A stretch of DNA of 64,000 bases from positions 27,778,853 to 27,842,852 of the forward strand of contig OY755241.1 of assembly GCA_963576725.1 (NCBI GenBank). Reading direction: 5' to 3'. The stretch comes from Azorinus chamasolen (Eukaryota; Mollusca; Bivalvia; Cardiida; Solecurtidae). A program made the translations under genes and the position numbers. Of this stretch, positions 41,401-48,030 are shown piece by piece. The notes beneath the pieces were generated by a model, which worked only from the letters and a program-made list of their open reading frames with translations, did no database searches and was not told the origin of the DNA. Position 1 is the stretch's first letter, and each line of letters opens with the position of its first letter.

Positions 41401-41468
41401 CCACAGGTACACTTCACACAGCCACAGCTGCCCTGCATTGACACAGACACTAGCTCCTTACCGCCCAT
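26079..41468 (-). CDS. ZDHHC12: Palmitoyltransferase ZDHHC12-like, five exons (whole gene)
   Basis: Joining 41468-41324, 38755-38616, 36424-36293, 33402-33236 and 26403-26079 gives one frame of 302 codons plus stop. Every junction has GT/AG and phases agree (1, 0, 0, 2). The product is a DHHC protein S-acyltransferase that transfers palmitate to Cys of target proteins, an integral enzyme of Golgi/ER membranes. Seen: TM1 about residues 26-45, TM2 about 64-83, DPG at 84-86, a Cys-rich zinc-binding domain with DHHC at 158-161, TM3 about 175-194, TM4 about 211-240, an STWE motif at 244-247 (TTxE position) and NPFD at 265-268. Length and layout match ZDHHC12 (human about 267 residues), including the VLVR...HDT N-terminus. 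Introns are repeat-filled. Start chosen as the only ATG giving the family N-terminus. Confidence 0.93.
26401..26484 (-). repeat. Two tandem copies of the exon 5 splice acceptor (42 bp)
   Basis: 26401-26442 and 26443-26484 are identical. Each contains, on the minus strand, GCCCATATTTATTTCAGGGA, the polypyrimidine tract, AG and first exon bases. Use of the upstream acceptor would add 42 nt with an in-frame TGA after two codons. Confidence 0.92.
26596..27054. mobile_element. TIR element with TTATACTGCAAAGT ends
   Basis: TATTATACTGCAAAGTAAAA at the left and AAACTTTGCAGTATAATA at the right, complementary over ~16 bp; length 459 bp. An inner hairpin (CATGTACCCTGTGAGCTGACAGGGTACATG) is present. No ORF. 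It lies in ZDHHC12 intron 4. Confidence 0.75.
27059..27199. repeat. Long near-perfect palindrome (141 bp)
   Basis: Arms of about 55-60 bp run from GTTATACAGTTCTTTCCCAG to its reverse complement, with a short centre around CGCCTAACGGCTCG. It abuts the TIR element at 26596-27054 and shares its CAGGGTACATG words, so both may derive from one foldback family. Confidence 0.8.
27460..27880 (+). mobile_element. Family B element nested in family A
   Basis: Head AACAAGATGTGTTTGTGAAA, then ATGCCCCC. Two body repeats (GACCTTGAAGGA, CATGTCACCCC) follow, then CAGACAGACAGACAGGGC, CAATATGCCCCC, a loop, GGGGGCATAAAAA. It is a complete minimal copy (~420 bp), useful as the reference form of the family. Confidence 0.85.
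28047..29854 (+). mobile_element. Family C element nested in family A, with response-element-like repeats
   Basis: Head AACAAGAGGGTCGTCATGGGTGAC, then AATGCCCCC. Tail CACGCACGGTGCGATC, ATGCCGCCAAAG, GCTTTGGGGGCAT, AAAA. The body is about ten repeats joined by GGTAAGGTATAGGAGATATG and GTCAAAGGTCAAGGTCA. AGGTCANNNTGACCT is matched exactly at about 28550, 28705, 28840, 29153 and 29468. A CA/CCCA microsatellite fills 29728-29805. The long minus-strand ORFs are translations of the repeat. Confidence 0.8.
30055..30140. repeat. Foldback repeat
   Basis: TGACAACTTAATGCAGGTCA ... CCTACATTAAGCTGTGAAC with inner GAAAGCTCCAATAGGAGATTTC. It resembles 6690-6795. Confidence 0.6.
30224..30439. mobile_element. 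TTAA MITE, family Q
   Basis: TTAACCCATTCCCTCATAG ... GGAGGAAAGGGTTAA, with the palindrome GAGTATTTGCTCC-AAT-GGAGCAAATGCTC. Paralogue of 5587-5805. Confidence 0.8.
30500..30745. mobile_element. P-family MITE, decayed
   Basis: TTATTAACCCTTGTCTCTG start, palindrome GATGGCTCCTACAGCAGCTG...GATC, CTACTCTGTTTGCAAATG arm. The right end (AGTAAGAAATTAATTAC) has decayed. Confidence 0.55.
30749..30945. mobile_element. Foldback MITE with TACAGTAAAACCCC termini
   Basis: TACAGTAAAACCCCTCTAATG ... GTCGCATTAGAGGGGTTTTACTGTA. The inner arms repeat the CAGGTGGTTGCTTAATGCAGG foldback. Confidence 0.8.
31110..31250 (+). mobile_element. Family B-like 3' end fragment
   Basis: CCAATGTTAAAGTTGAGGAC, then AACCAAACAGACAGAC, CAATATGCCC, loop, GGGGGCATAAAAATAATAATG. 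Only the last ~100 bp of the element is present, with an AAT-rich tail. Confidence 0.65.
31360..31520. mobile_element. Foldback MITE (family S)
   Basis: GGGTCCATGCTCATAAAGC ... TTTATAAGCAGGGACCC, with long arms TTGAGTCTGAATTTGTTCTC / GAGAACGAACTCAGACTCAA. One arm contains a 30-bp direct duplication (TCAAGCTTTTGATTGGTCAG twice). Paralogue at 33736-33875. Confidence 0.75.
31930..32178. mobile_element. TTAA MITE, family Q
   Basis: TTAACCTGTTCCCATGTAGGC ... TATGAGGGAATGGGTTAA; the inner ATGGAGCAAATGCTC arm is followed by a repeated ATTTATCACAATGGTTTCA. Confidence 0.7.
32269..32604. mobile_element. TTAA MITE, family Q, internally duplicated
   Basis: TTAATCCATTTCCTCATATTG ... CTATGAGGGAATGGGTTAA. 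The block from ACAATGGA to CTATGAGGGAATG is present twice (32355-32475 and 32480-32600). Confidence 0.65.
32618..32762. mobile_element. TTAA MITE, short family Q copy
   Basis: TTAACCCTTTACCTGACAGAG ... TATGAGGGAATGGGTTAA, 145 bp between and including the TTAA sites, with the CACAATGGTTTCA arm. Confidence 0.65.
32946..33175. mobile_element. TTAA MITE, family P, next to ZDHHC12 exon 4
   Basis: TTAATCCCCTCTTCATACA ... AACAGGCAAAGGGTTAA; palindrome TCTCCTGTAGGAGCCGTC. It ends 60 bp from the exon 4 donor, inside intron 4. Confidence 0.75.
33236..33402 (-). CDS. ZDHHC12: ZDHHC12 exon 4: catalytic DHHC zinc domain and TM3
   Basis: Acceptor ATCACTTTGTAG before 33402 and donor GTAGGT after 33236. 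It encodes residues 140-194 plus two bases of Trp195. Cys and His of the zinc-binding CRD are followed by [15 protein letters not shown], which carries the nucleophilic Cys (residue 161), then GERNHKYFW and TM3. The first 47 coding bases are part of a triplicated 75-bp unit. The open frame on the opposite strand with 25-residue repeats is a shadow of this exon. Confidence 0.95.
33356..33580 (-). repeat. Three tandem copies of the exon 4 acceptor and exon start (75 bp)
   Basis: Units start at 33356, 33431 and 33506. On the minus strand each holds TTGTATGATCACTTTGTAG plus 48 bases of exon 4 ([13 protein letters not shown]). Only the copy next to the DHHC codons continues the exon; the other two are followed by GTCCTCACC and the next acceptor. 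Inclusion of either would bring an in-frame TAG. Confidence 0.95.
33598..33715. mobile_element. P-family MITE, left half
   Basis: TTTAATCCTTTCCTTCATATAA, GCATTTGCAAACAAAGAAG and palindrome CAGATGGCTCTTGCAGGAGCCATCTG. No right end. Confidence 0.55.
33736..33875. mobile_element. Foldback MITE (family S)
   Basis: CTTGCTTATAAAACTTTTTAG ... AAAAAGCTTTATAAGCATGG, arms TTGAGTCTGAGTTTGTTCTC / GAGAACCAACTCAGACTCAA. Near-perfect paralogue of 31360-31520 without its duplication. Confidence 0.75.
33880..34738 (+). mobile_element. Family E element with a MITE inserted
   Basis: The body has ~110-bp repeats (GAAAACTGGCCA, CCCAGGGGCATAATT, GTAGAGGACTT), then CAAATTGTTGACA, GCTGACGGACGATCGAC and the tail AAAGCTCACCC ... 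GGTGAGCTAAAAA. A TTAA MITE (34392-34643) interrupts it just before CAAATTG. Confidence 0.75.
34392..34643. mobile_element. TTAA MITE in family E
   Basis: TTAACCCTTTACCTGATAGAAG ... TTGGGTAAAGGGTTAA, centre GAATGTGCATTAAGGCGCATTC. The paralogous E copy at about 38515-38525 has an undisturbed single TTAA at the same point (TTTTTTAAAGGCTCAAATTG). Confidence 0.9.
34739..35914. other. ZDHHC12 intron 3 sequence with decayed MITE pieces
   Basis: P-family remnants are at 34800-35000 (GACCCAAATCAGACAGATCC, CTACTCTGTTTGCAAAGGGGTTAA) and 35215-35430 (GCAAACAGAGCAGACCC, GACGGCTCCTATAGGAACC). No coding exon fits between exons 3 and 4. Confidence 0.5.
35915..36215. repeat. 32-bp minisatellite, about nine copies
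   Basis: Unit TACACCATCCACACCAATCA + TACCACGCTGTA, with A/C and A/G variants alternating between units. It is stop-free in all three plus-strand frames because 32 is not a multiple of three, which produces long meaningless ORFs. In ZDHHC12 intron 3. Confidence 0.92.
36293..36424 (-). CDS. ZDHHC12: ZDHHC12 exon 3: cytosolic linker and start of the Cys-rich domain
   Basis: Acceptor CATTTACAG before 36424, donor GTAAAT after 36293, 44 codons, phase 0 at both ends (residues 96-139). An acidic linker ([14 protein letters not shown]) leads to [10 protein letters not shown], the first zinc-binding CxxC of the DHHC domain, which exon 4 completes. The acceptor is copied many times upstream. Confidence 0.93.
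36410..36842 (-). repeat. ~36-bp array made of exon 3 acceptor copies (about twelve)
   Basis: On the minus strand each unit reads CTGAYATYTRCAG|ARCCCYRGTG + TTKRTTTTATA. The last unit is the true exon 3 boundary (CATTTACAG|AGCCCTGGTG). Two unit variants alternate, AGCCCTGGTGTTTG and AACCCCAGTGTTGATT, giving a ~73-bp higher-order period. Confidence 0.9.
36892..37124. mobile_element. P-family MITE, decayed right end
   Basis: TTAACTATTGCACATTCATG, AATGACATCATGAATATT, GCAAACAGAGCAGACCC, CTACTCTGTTTGAAAAGG; right end GAAGGAAATGGTCAAAAT has lost TTAA. Confidence 0.6.
37186..37945. repeat. Irregular ~26-40-bp minisatellite
   Basis: Built from CTTATCTACTGGTAGATCA plus variable CAGTGTGTCT pieces, more than 20 copies, with higher-order blocks (37600-37735 resembles 37780-37915). 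In ZDHHC12 intron 2. The units run into each other with no unique spacers, so this is not a CRISPR-like array. Confidence 0.88.
37973..38224. mobile_element. TTAA MITE, family P
   Basis: TTAAACCCTTTCCCTGTTTAA ... GAAGGAAAGGGTTAA, palindrome AGGCTCCTATAGGAGCTG. Confidence 0.75.
38230..38606 (+). mobile_element. Family E element, uninterrupted at the MITE site
   Basis: Body GAGAACCTTCCAGTTTCAG, CCCCTGGGGCGGGGTCA, CCAGGGACATAATT; then TTTTTTAAAGGCTCAAATTG, CACGCCGACAGACATCAGAC and the tail AAAGCTCACCC ... GGTGAGCTAAAAAA. The tail ends ten bases before the exon 2 donor. Confidence 0.75.
38616..38755 (-). CDS. ZDHHC12: ZDHHC12 exon 2: TM2 and DPG motif
   Basis: Acceptor TTTGTTACAG before 38755, donor GTAATT after 38616. 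Two bases complete a Val codon, then 46 codons (residues 50-95): [14 protein letters not shown], the hydrophobic TM2, and [10 protein letters not shown], with the conserved DPG that follows TM2 in DHHC enzymes. This acceptor is not duplicated. Confidence 0.93.
38794..39023. mobile_element. TTAA MITE, family P
   Basis: TTAACCCTTTCACGCATTTGC ... ACAGGGAAAGTGTTAA, palindrome GGCTCCTAGAGGAGCCGAC. It starts about 35 bp upstream of the exon 2 acceptor. Confidence 0.75.
39319..39760 (+). mobile_element. Family U element (GAGCAT type), head and body
   Basis: AACAAGAGCATGACATGCAG opens a hairpin whose far arm is AATGCTC. The body repeats around TTATTTCCCAAGTCC, AGAGGCATAATGTTG, GTTATGGCCCCTGTC. It is interrupted or ended by a MITE at 39761. 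Confidence 0.55.
39761..40004. mobile_element. TTAA MITE, family P
   Basis: TTAACCCTATCCCTGTTCTG ... TTATATGAGGGAATTGGTC; palindrome GATGGCTCCTCTAGGAGCGTC. The right TTAA is lost where it meets family B. Confidence 0.65.
40005..41142 (-). mobile_element. Family B element, tail missing
   Basis: Head on the minus strand is AACATGATGTATTTGTGAAA, then ATGCCCCCC. The body has about ten GTCA-rich repeats as at 667-3333. The 3' hairpin is absent at the MITE boundary. It lies in ZDHHC12 intron 1, ending about 180 bp before the exon 1 donor. Confidence 0.75.
41324..41468 (-). CDS. ZDHHC12: ZDHHC12 exon 1: N-terminus and TM1
   Basis: ATG at 41468-41466; 48 codons plus one base; donor G|GTAAGC. It encodes a short Cys-rich start ([10 protein letters not shown], possible palmitoylation or metal sites), then [10 protein letters not shown] and TM1 to LLWHDT, which aligns with the VLVR...LHDT start of vertebrate ZDHHC12. 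An out-of-frame ATG lies 13 bases upstream. Confidence 0.9.
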
Positions 41469-41652
41469 GGCTGAGTATCATTGTCACATGAAATTTGATC
41501 TGCTGAAATCAAATCAAAACTTATCAGAATTAATTTCAATATAGATTCATTTTAAAAATGACATTACATTTGGATAGCTTGGTCTGTATGCATGTTCTGT
41601 ACACATTAATTTTATACAAATACAGCTGATTTAAGTGTGTCAAATCACATTA
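41469..41652 (-). promoter_or_regulatory. ZDHHC12: Likely 5' flank of ZDHHC12
   Basis: 184 bp between the start codon and the family K array. No TATA box or CpG cluster can be called. AT-rich. A non-coding first exon cannot be excluded. Confidence 0.35.
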
Positions 41653-43360
41653 AACAAGAGATGTTTGTAAAACATGTATACCCCCCAGACCCCCTGACCT
41701 TTGATCTAGTGACCTCAACTATAGAGGTCATCTAGCGGTCATGACTAATCACCACAGCAACTTTGAATATCCTAAGCCAAACCACTGATCATTTATTGAT
41801 CTGAAAACATTTTACATATTAAGGTCATGGTGACCTTGACCTTTGACCTAGTGACCTTAACAACATTAGGGGTCATCAAGTGGTCACAACCAACTACCAC
41901 AGCAAGTTTGAAGATCCCGAACCAAACCATTGAGCAGTTATTAATTGGAAACCATTTCATCAGTTAAGGTCATGATGACCTTGATCTTTGACCTAGTGAC
42001 CTAAAAAATAATAGGGGTTATCTACTGGTCATGACCAACTACCACAGCAAGTTTGAAGATCCTAAGACAAACCATTGAGCAGTTATTAATCGCAAACCAT
42101 TTCACCAGTTAAGGTCATGGTGACCTTGACCTTTGACCTAGTGACCTAAAAAATAATAGGGGTTATCTACTGGTCATGACCAACTACCACAGCAAGTTTG
42201 AAGATCCTAAGCCAAACCCTTGAGCAGTTATTGATCGCAAACCTTTCACCACTTAAGGTCATGGTGACCTTAACCTTTGACCTATTGACCTTAAAAACAA
42301 TAGGGCTCATCTAGTTGTCATGACCAACCACCTAAGCAAATTTGAAGATCCTAAGCCAAACCATTGAGCAGTTATTGATCAGATATCATTTAACAAGTTA
42401 AGGTCATGGTGACCTTGACCTTTGACCTAGTGACCTCAAATACAATAGGGGCCATCCAGTTGTCATGACCAACTACCCCAGCAAGTTTGAAGATTCTAAG
42501 CCAAACCCTTGAGCAGTTATTGATCGGAAACCATTTGACCAGTTCAGAGCATGGTGACCTTGACCTTTGACCTAGTGACCTTAAAAGCTTTAGGGGTCAT
42601 CTAGTGGTCATTACCAACCACCACAAATTTGAAGATCCTAGGCCAAACCCTTGAGCAGTTATCGATCGCAAACCATTTCACCCTTTAAGGTCATGGTGAC
42701 CTTGACCTTTGACCTAGTGACCTAAAAAACAATAGGACTCATCTAGTTGTCATGACCAACCACCTAAGCAAATTTGAAGATCCTAAGCCAAACCCTTGAG
42801 CAGTTATTGATCAGAAACCATTTTACCAGTTAAGGTCATGGTGACCTTGACCTTTGACCTAGTGACCTCAAAATCAATAGGGGTCATCCAGTGGTCATGA
42901 CCAACTACCACAGCAAGTTTGAAGATTCTTAGCTAAACCCTTGAGCAGTTATTGATCGGAAACCATTTAACCATTTAAGGTCATGGTGACCTTGACCTTT
43001 GACCTAGTGACCTCAAAATCAATAGGGGTCATCTAGTGGTCATGACCAACCACCACAGCAAGTTTAAAGATCCCAAGCCAAACCCTTGAGCAGTTATTGA
43101 TCGGAAACTATTTCACCATTTTAGGTCATGGTGACCTTGACCTTTGACCTAGTGACCTCAAAAACAATAGGGGTCATCTACTTGTCATGACCAACCACCA
43201 CAGCAAGTTTGAAGATTCTAGGCCAAGTCGTTTATTAGTTATCGTTCGGAAACCATCGATCTACCGACTGACCGACCGACAGACCGACCGACCGACCGAC
43301 CGACCGACCGACATGTGCAAAGCAATATACCCCCATTTTTTCAAAAGGGGGGTATAATAA
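41653..43360 (+). mobile_element. Family K element: ten 145-bp units with ERE and DR1 motifs
   Basis: Head AACAAGAGATGTTTGTAAAA (hairpin TGTTT/AAACA), then GTATACCCCCC. Tail: a GACCGACCGACC run, CAATATACCCCC, loop, GGGGGGTATAATAA. Units start at 41821, 41966, 42111, 42255, 42400, 42545, 42687, 42832, 42977 and 43122. Most hold AGGTCATGGTGACCT, GACCTTTGACCT and GACCTAGTGACC. No ORF. It lies just upstream of ZDHHC12. Confidence 0.85.
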
Positions 43361-43780
43361 GAGACAGATGTGGTCACACAAAGTGAGAGACAATTGTTGG
43401 TCACAGAATGTGATAGACAGCTCTGGTTCACACAAAATAAGAGACAGGTGCTGGTCTAACAAAGTGATAGACTGCTGTGGGTCATTCAAAATATGAGACT
43501 GATGTTGGTCACACAAAATAAGTGACAAATGTTTGGTTATACAAAATAAGAGACTGCTGTGTGTCAAACAAAATAAGAGACAGATGTTGGTCACACAAAA
43601 TAGGAGACAGGTATTGATCAAACAAAGTGATAGCTGTAGGTCACACAAAGTAAGAGACAGCTAGTTGTGGGTCGCACAAAATAAGAGACAGATGTTGGTC
43701 ACACCAAGTGATAGACTGCTGTGGGTCATATAAAATAACAGACAGCTGTTGGTCATACAAAATAAGAGACTGCTGTGAGA
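43361..43780. repeat. ~30-bp minisatellite (GAGACAGATGTTGGTCACAC)
   Basis: About 14 units of AAAATAAGAGACAG + TGTTGGTCACAC with many substitutions. The 137-codon open frame on the minus strand is a reading of the repeat, not a gene. It directly abuts the family K tail. Confidence 0.85.
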
Positions 43781-44381
43781 CACGAGATGACATGTTATTT
43801 AAACTTAGGCACTATCATTTAATATTTATAAAATTATGTGTGTGTATAGACATATAAATAATATGTTAGTATATAATGAGATACAATGGGTATGGCTGTA
43901 AATGCCGACATAATTTTTTAGATTCAATTACGCTGGTGTTAGTACTCAGTACTGTTGAGCTTATATTTATCTGTTAATTATGTACTGACTTGTAAATAAA
44001 CATTACTTGATTTAATTGACTTGAGGTAGCAATTTTTTGGCCAAAAGATTATTGTATAGTCAGGTAGTCTCATCAACGAGCTGTAAGACAGCATGCTATT
44101 TTTTTGATGGTTGCCGTCTTACAGTCTCATGGCAATATATCAAATACAGGATGGAAATCGTTAATTTTCTAATTAACAATCTAATTACATTGGACCTAAT
44201 TTTCAATGTAAATCTGCACTTTTGTGGCAATTTCATCATTCAAACAACAACTGACCTCAGATATGCTCGTAAATCCACACTGCAACCCAAACAGTTGTTG
44301 TAACACCAAAATATATATATTGTTTGATAAATGTTTCGTAATTAGTAATAGATACGGGTAATTAAAAGTGTTATATATGTA
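43781..44381. other. No gene seen
   Basis: AT-rich with short ORFs only. TAAGACAGCATGCTA ... GCCGTCTTACAG is a small inverted repeat near 44080-44120. Confidence 0.45.
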
Positions 44382-44590
44382 TACAGTAAAACCCCGCTAA
44401 TGCGACCACTTAATAAACAGTCACTGGTGTCGTTTAAAGCAGGTGGTTGCTTAATGCATGACGAAAGTTATGCAGAAAGCTCCTATAGGAGCTTTCTGCA
44501 TAACTTTTGCCCTGCATTAAGCTACCACCTGCCTCTGCCACCCAGAATTATGCCCATTTTTGGTGGTCGCATTAGCGGGGTTTTACTGTA
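44382..44590. mobile_element. Foldback MITE, best copy of the TACAGTAAAACCCC family
   Basis: Terminal arms TACAGTAAAACCCCGCTAAT(GCG) and its exact complement at 44563-44590. Second arms CAGGTGGTTGCTTAATGCA / TGCATTAAGCTACCACCTG. Centre GCAGAAAGCTCCTATAGGAG(CTTTCTGC). Confidence 0.88.
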
Positions 44591-45189
44591 TTTGAAATTC
44601 ATGTAGAAATTCTAAAACTCGATAATTGAGAGGACTATATGCTGTATATAGTAAAGGCGCATGTCTTTTAGCTTAAATCCAGATTAGTTGATTACTTCAG
44701 TGCTTGCCTAAGTACTGTTTATTGTGCTGCATTTACAAAAAAATAAAAATTAATAGATTAACTTGTTTATACTGTGTCATGTAGTGCAGACCCTGTTCAT
44801 CCAAGGACATGTGTTGTCACAGGTCTTTCGTTCAACATCATAGACGATGCATCTGTTTAAGTGTCAATTTATTAAGCTTATTTTGTCAGATCTTGGTGCA
44901 GATATAAATTTTATATAGAAAAGGTGTTCATTCACATGTCTTACACAATATGAGAATACACTATAACATTAAATACAAGGGGTGTTATTCAATCAAATAA
45001 CCATGGGTATTTATATAGAGCTTCCAAATATACATCAAATATCATAAAAACTGGGCTGTTTTGACCCGGCCATTATGGAAGTGTGCTGTTTTGGTATAAG
45101 GCCATTTTTTAACTGGGCGGTTTTGACCCGTCACCTTTGACGAAACCACCATCACCCAAAGCCTCAGACTGAGTGGGTAGAGTATTAAT
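44591..45189. other. No gene seen
   Basis: Two GGGCNGTTTTGACCCG blocks (45053-45070, 45115-45133) form a short direct repeat. Otherwise unique sequence. Confidence 0.4.
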
Positions 45190-45333
45190 GTAGTGATCGG
45201 CCTATGTAAAGCATCTCAAACAGACTTGCTGTTGGTTAACCCTTTAGCAACATCGTTAGAGTGTCGGACTAGTATTCCGGGGTTTGAATTTCCGTAGAGG
45301 CCAGTAACTTTTCCTCCCTTAGAATTACTTCAT
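45190..45333 (+). repeat. tRNA-like SINE copy 1
   Basis: GTAGTGATCGGCCTATGTAA to CCCTTAGAATTACTTCATT, with TAGCAACATCGTTAGAGTG and GTCGGACTAGTATTCC inside. It is a paralogue of 50441-50591. The T-arm is shortened. Its TGATCGGC at 45193-45200 is the empty form of the hAT site. Confidence 0.6.
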
Positions 45334-45369
45334 TGGCAACGAGGATAATTCGGTTCATATGCAGGCCTA

Positions 45370-45511
45370 GCCAGGAAACATCAGACTACCGCAAATTCTC
45401 ATTCTTTCCCCATTATATTACCCTTTGGAACCAGCTTCCAGGCCTGTAACATCGCTACCCTGTCTGACCTTGACCAATTCAAGCAGGCATTGGTGAGGAT
45501 GCAGTATTAGT
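45370..45511 (+). pseudogene. LINE C-terminal remnant
   Basis: TSDYRKFSFFPHYITLWNQLP, then after a 1-nt shift CNIATLSDLDQFKQALVRMQ and TAG. The FFPxxIxxWNxLP followed by LDxFK block is the usual C-terminus of non-LTR polymerases. Confidence 0.65.
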
Positions 45512-45685
45512 TACATACTAGTGTTTTTACTTTTAACCTTTTTCACATCCCACTAGTTTGCCAATATTTTATCTATGACTTGAACCTTGTTCATGTCTCT
45601 CACTGACCTGATAATACTCATTACCAGGTTTTTATTCCTATCACCTTTTGCTACTAACAGTTCCGAAGTGCTGCCTATAAAACTC

Positions 45686-45805
45686 GTGAGAGGGGTTGGC
45701 AGTATTCAGAGATAGATAGATAGCATGTAAAGTCTTAGGGGCATGTATCGTGAGAGGGGTTGGCAGTATTCAGAGATAGATAGATAGCATGTAAAGTCTC
45801 AGGGA
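45686..45805. repeat. ~61-bp direct duplication
   Basis: CGTGAGAGGGGTTGGCAGTA through GATAGATAGCATGTAAAGTC occurs twice in a row with one or two changes. Confidence 0.85.
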
Positions 45806-47254
45806 CACGTATATGCCTGGCTCCTAAAGGTTAAGAGGGAGGGGAGTGTAGTGATCGGCAAGGGCGTAGCGCCCATTACGCAAAATACGCATGTGCGTAT
45901 AAAATATTTGAAAGCCAAAATTTTCAAAGAGCCATTTTTTGCTTACATTGTATTTATTTTGAAATTCAAGTAATAAAATTATAAGCTTTAACAGAATCTA
46001 GACCATCTATCTGGAAAACCAATGTTTAATGTTCATAGTGCGTCATAATAGAAAAAGCTTTAGATCTAATAGTCATATTTATGACATCTTAAATCAATAA
46101 TTGTCACGCGAACAGTCTCATCATCCTGTAAATTCACGTCATCATCTTGCAAACGTCATCAAACAGCAATGCTTTGACAGCATATTTTACTCATTATAAT
46201 ATTGAAGTTCATTATAGTACATTACAGTGCTGAATAAATCGGGAGTAGTAACCGTGATTAACCGGTTAATCGCAGCTCTGTCACACAATCATTCAAACAC
46301 CATAAATCTTGGTACGAAAATGCCTCCCTGGAGCGTCCAATTAGCCCATAGTGAGCAGAAACGGACGTAAATCAACACAAACAAACAAAACAAACAAACG
46401 AAAATGCGACTGCATATATTACCATATGATGAAAGAGCAATGTGGACCATTTGTTATATCATCAATATAATTATGCACATAATAATTACCCGGGTGCTAA
46501 TATTAATATGTTTCCAAACTTTCTGCCGACAAGAAGGGTAACAGATGTTCAAATTCAAATTCACTTTACATGTACTTCTCTCAGTTCACAATACATTTAT
46601 ACATGAGGATATATAAATATTAATAGGCCTACAATAAGAGGCTCTGTCTAAATGAGAAGAGCAGGACAGTAATAAATCAATACAGAAAAAAAGGAATAGT
46701 ATAATTTCCGAGTTTATCATGAAAAATTCACGTCAAATATAAATAAGCGAGTTTTCTTTTGTGAATGACAAACAGTTTGGATTCTGGTCCGACATCCCAT
46801 TACGCGATGTTTGATCTGGATCTTAACTGTTTGCGAATGCAAATGCCACCGTACCTGGCACAAAAGGGGCAAACTGCAAGCACATGTATTTCTGCCATTG
46901 TTTACAGCTATCAGCTAAGAATACAGTATAGTTCAGAGACCTTCTCAAAATACTATATTGCGGGAAGCATTCAAGCTTGTGTTATGCATAAACCGAACGC
47001 GACTTCAAACTTGAGAAAAGAAATGTTGATGACATATTTTAATATCATTATAACGTCTTGTCATAATCAAGTTAAGCTTGTATTTCCATCACAATTCTTT
47101 TGAAATCTTTCTGAACAATGAAAATCAATCGGTACAATGTGCTTACAAGAGCAACCAACACAAAATAATTTTGAAATAAATCCATATACTTCAGCAGTTT
47201 TATTGAACACTTTTAGGATATATTTACTTCACAACAGCAAGTGTTACTTAATTG

Positions 47255-47480
47255 TGAGGCGGCCGTAAGAAGTCGCCCCGTACTTCATTCTCAGTGTTGT
47301 TATATTTTCTGGTCCTTCGGGATCATTAGTTTTGATGTTATTAGTTTTGAAAATTGAATACTGCTGAAGCCGGTGCTAGAGCGCGCGAGTAGTGTTGCAC
47401 TTTTAATTACTACTCATGAACAGACTCATCCAAACCCAGTCATCAGTTTACTTTTACTTTCGAAGGATCTCCCACTTTCA
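47255..47480 (+). repeat. Naiad pseudo-LTR-like fragment inside the hAT-like element
   Basis: GAGGCGGCCGTAAGAAGTCG, TTTTCTGGTCCTTCGGGATCA and TCATGAACAGACTCATCC, followed by CTTTCGAAGGATC, match the minus strand of 12720-13015. Confidence 0.6.
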
Positions 47481-48030
47481 GGATACAAAATAAATTTAAA
47501 AGTCTTTTTATGACCGTTGTAACCTTTAGCACTATATTGACAAAACTGAGGTAAGTAACCAACCCGGTTATGCATTTTTAAACCAGTTAATCGCCATTTC
47601 GTAATCGGCAACAGTTAACCGGATAATCGTTATGTGCATAAGTTCCTACACTGACAGCTCAAATTTCAGAACATTTAACTAAGTGGAGATCTATTCGTAG
47701 AAAGTTAGACAGCCTAGATCTTACTATAAGTCACATGTAGGTTCAATTGTACACTATTACATGTCGGTGTTTTGTTTCATTTTGAGTTTTTATTTCAAAA
47801 ATCTAGATCTACTCCTACTTTCATTTAGATTTAAATTTAATAAGATCTAGCATTACTTAGATCCTACAGATCTAGATTAAGATATGCTTAAAAGTAATGT
47901 AATTGTAGATCACAGCTTACAGGAGTAGATCAATTGATGTAGAAATTTAAACTTCAATAGTATTAGATCTATATGCGCAACCACTTTGAAAGAAAAAAGT
48001 ATCTAGCCTAGATCTAATGATCTAGATCCA

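Noticed and set aside
43235..43648. 137-codon minus-strand ORF with CLLF repeats
   Set aside because: It spans the K element tail and the adjoining minisatellite; composition follows the repeat.
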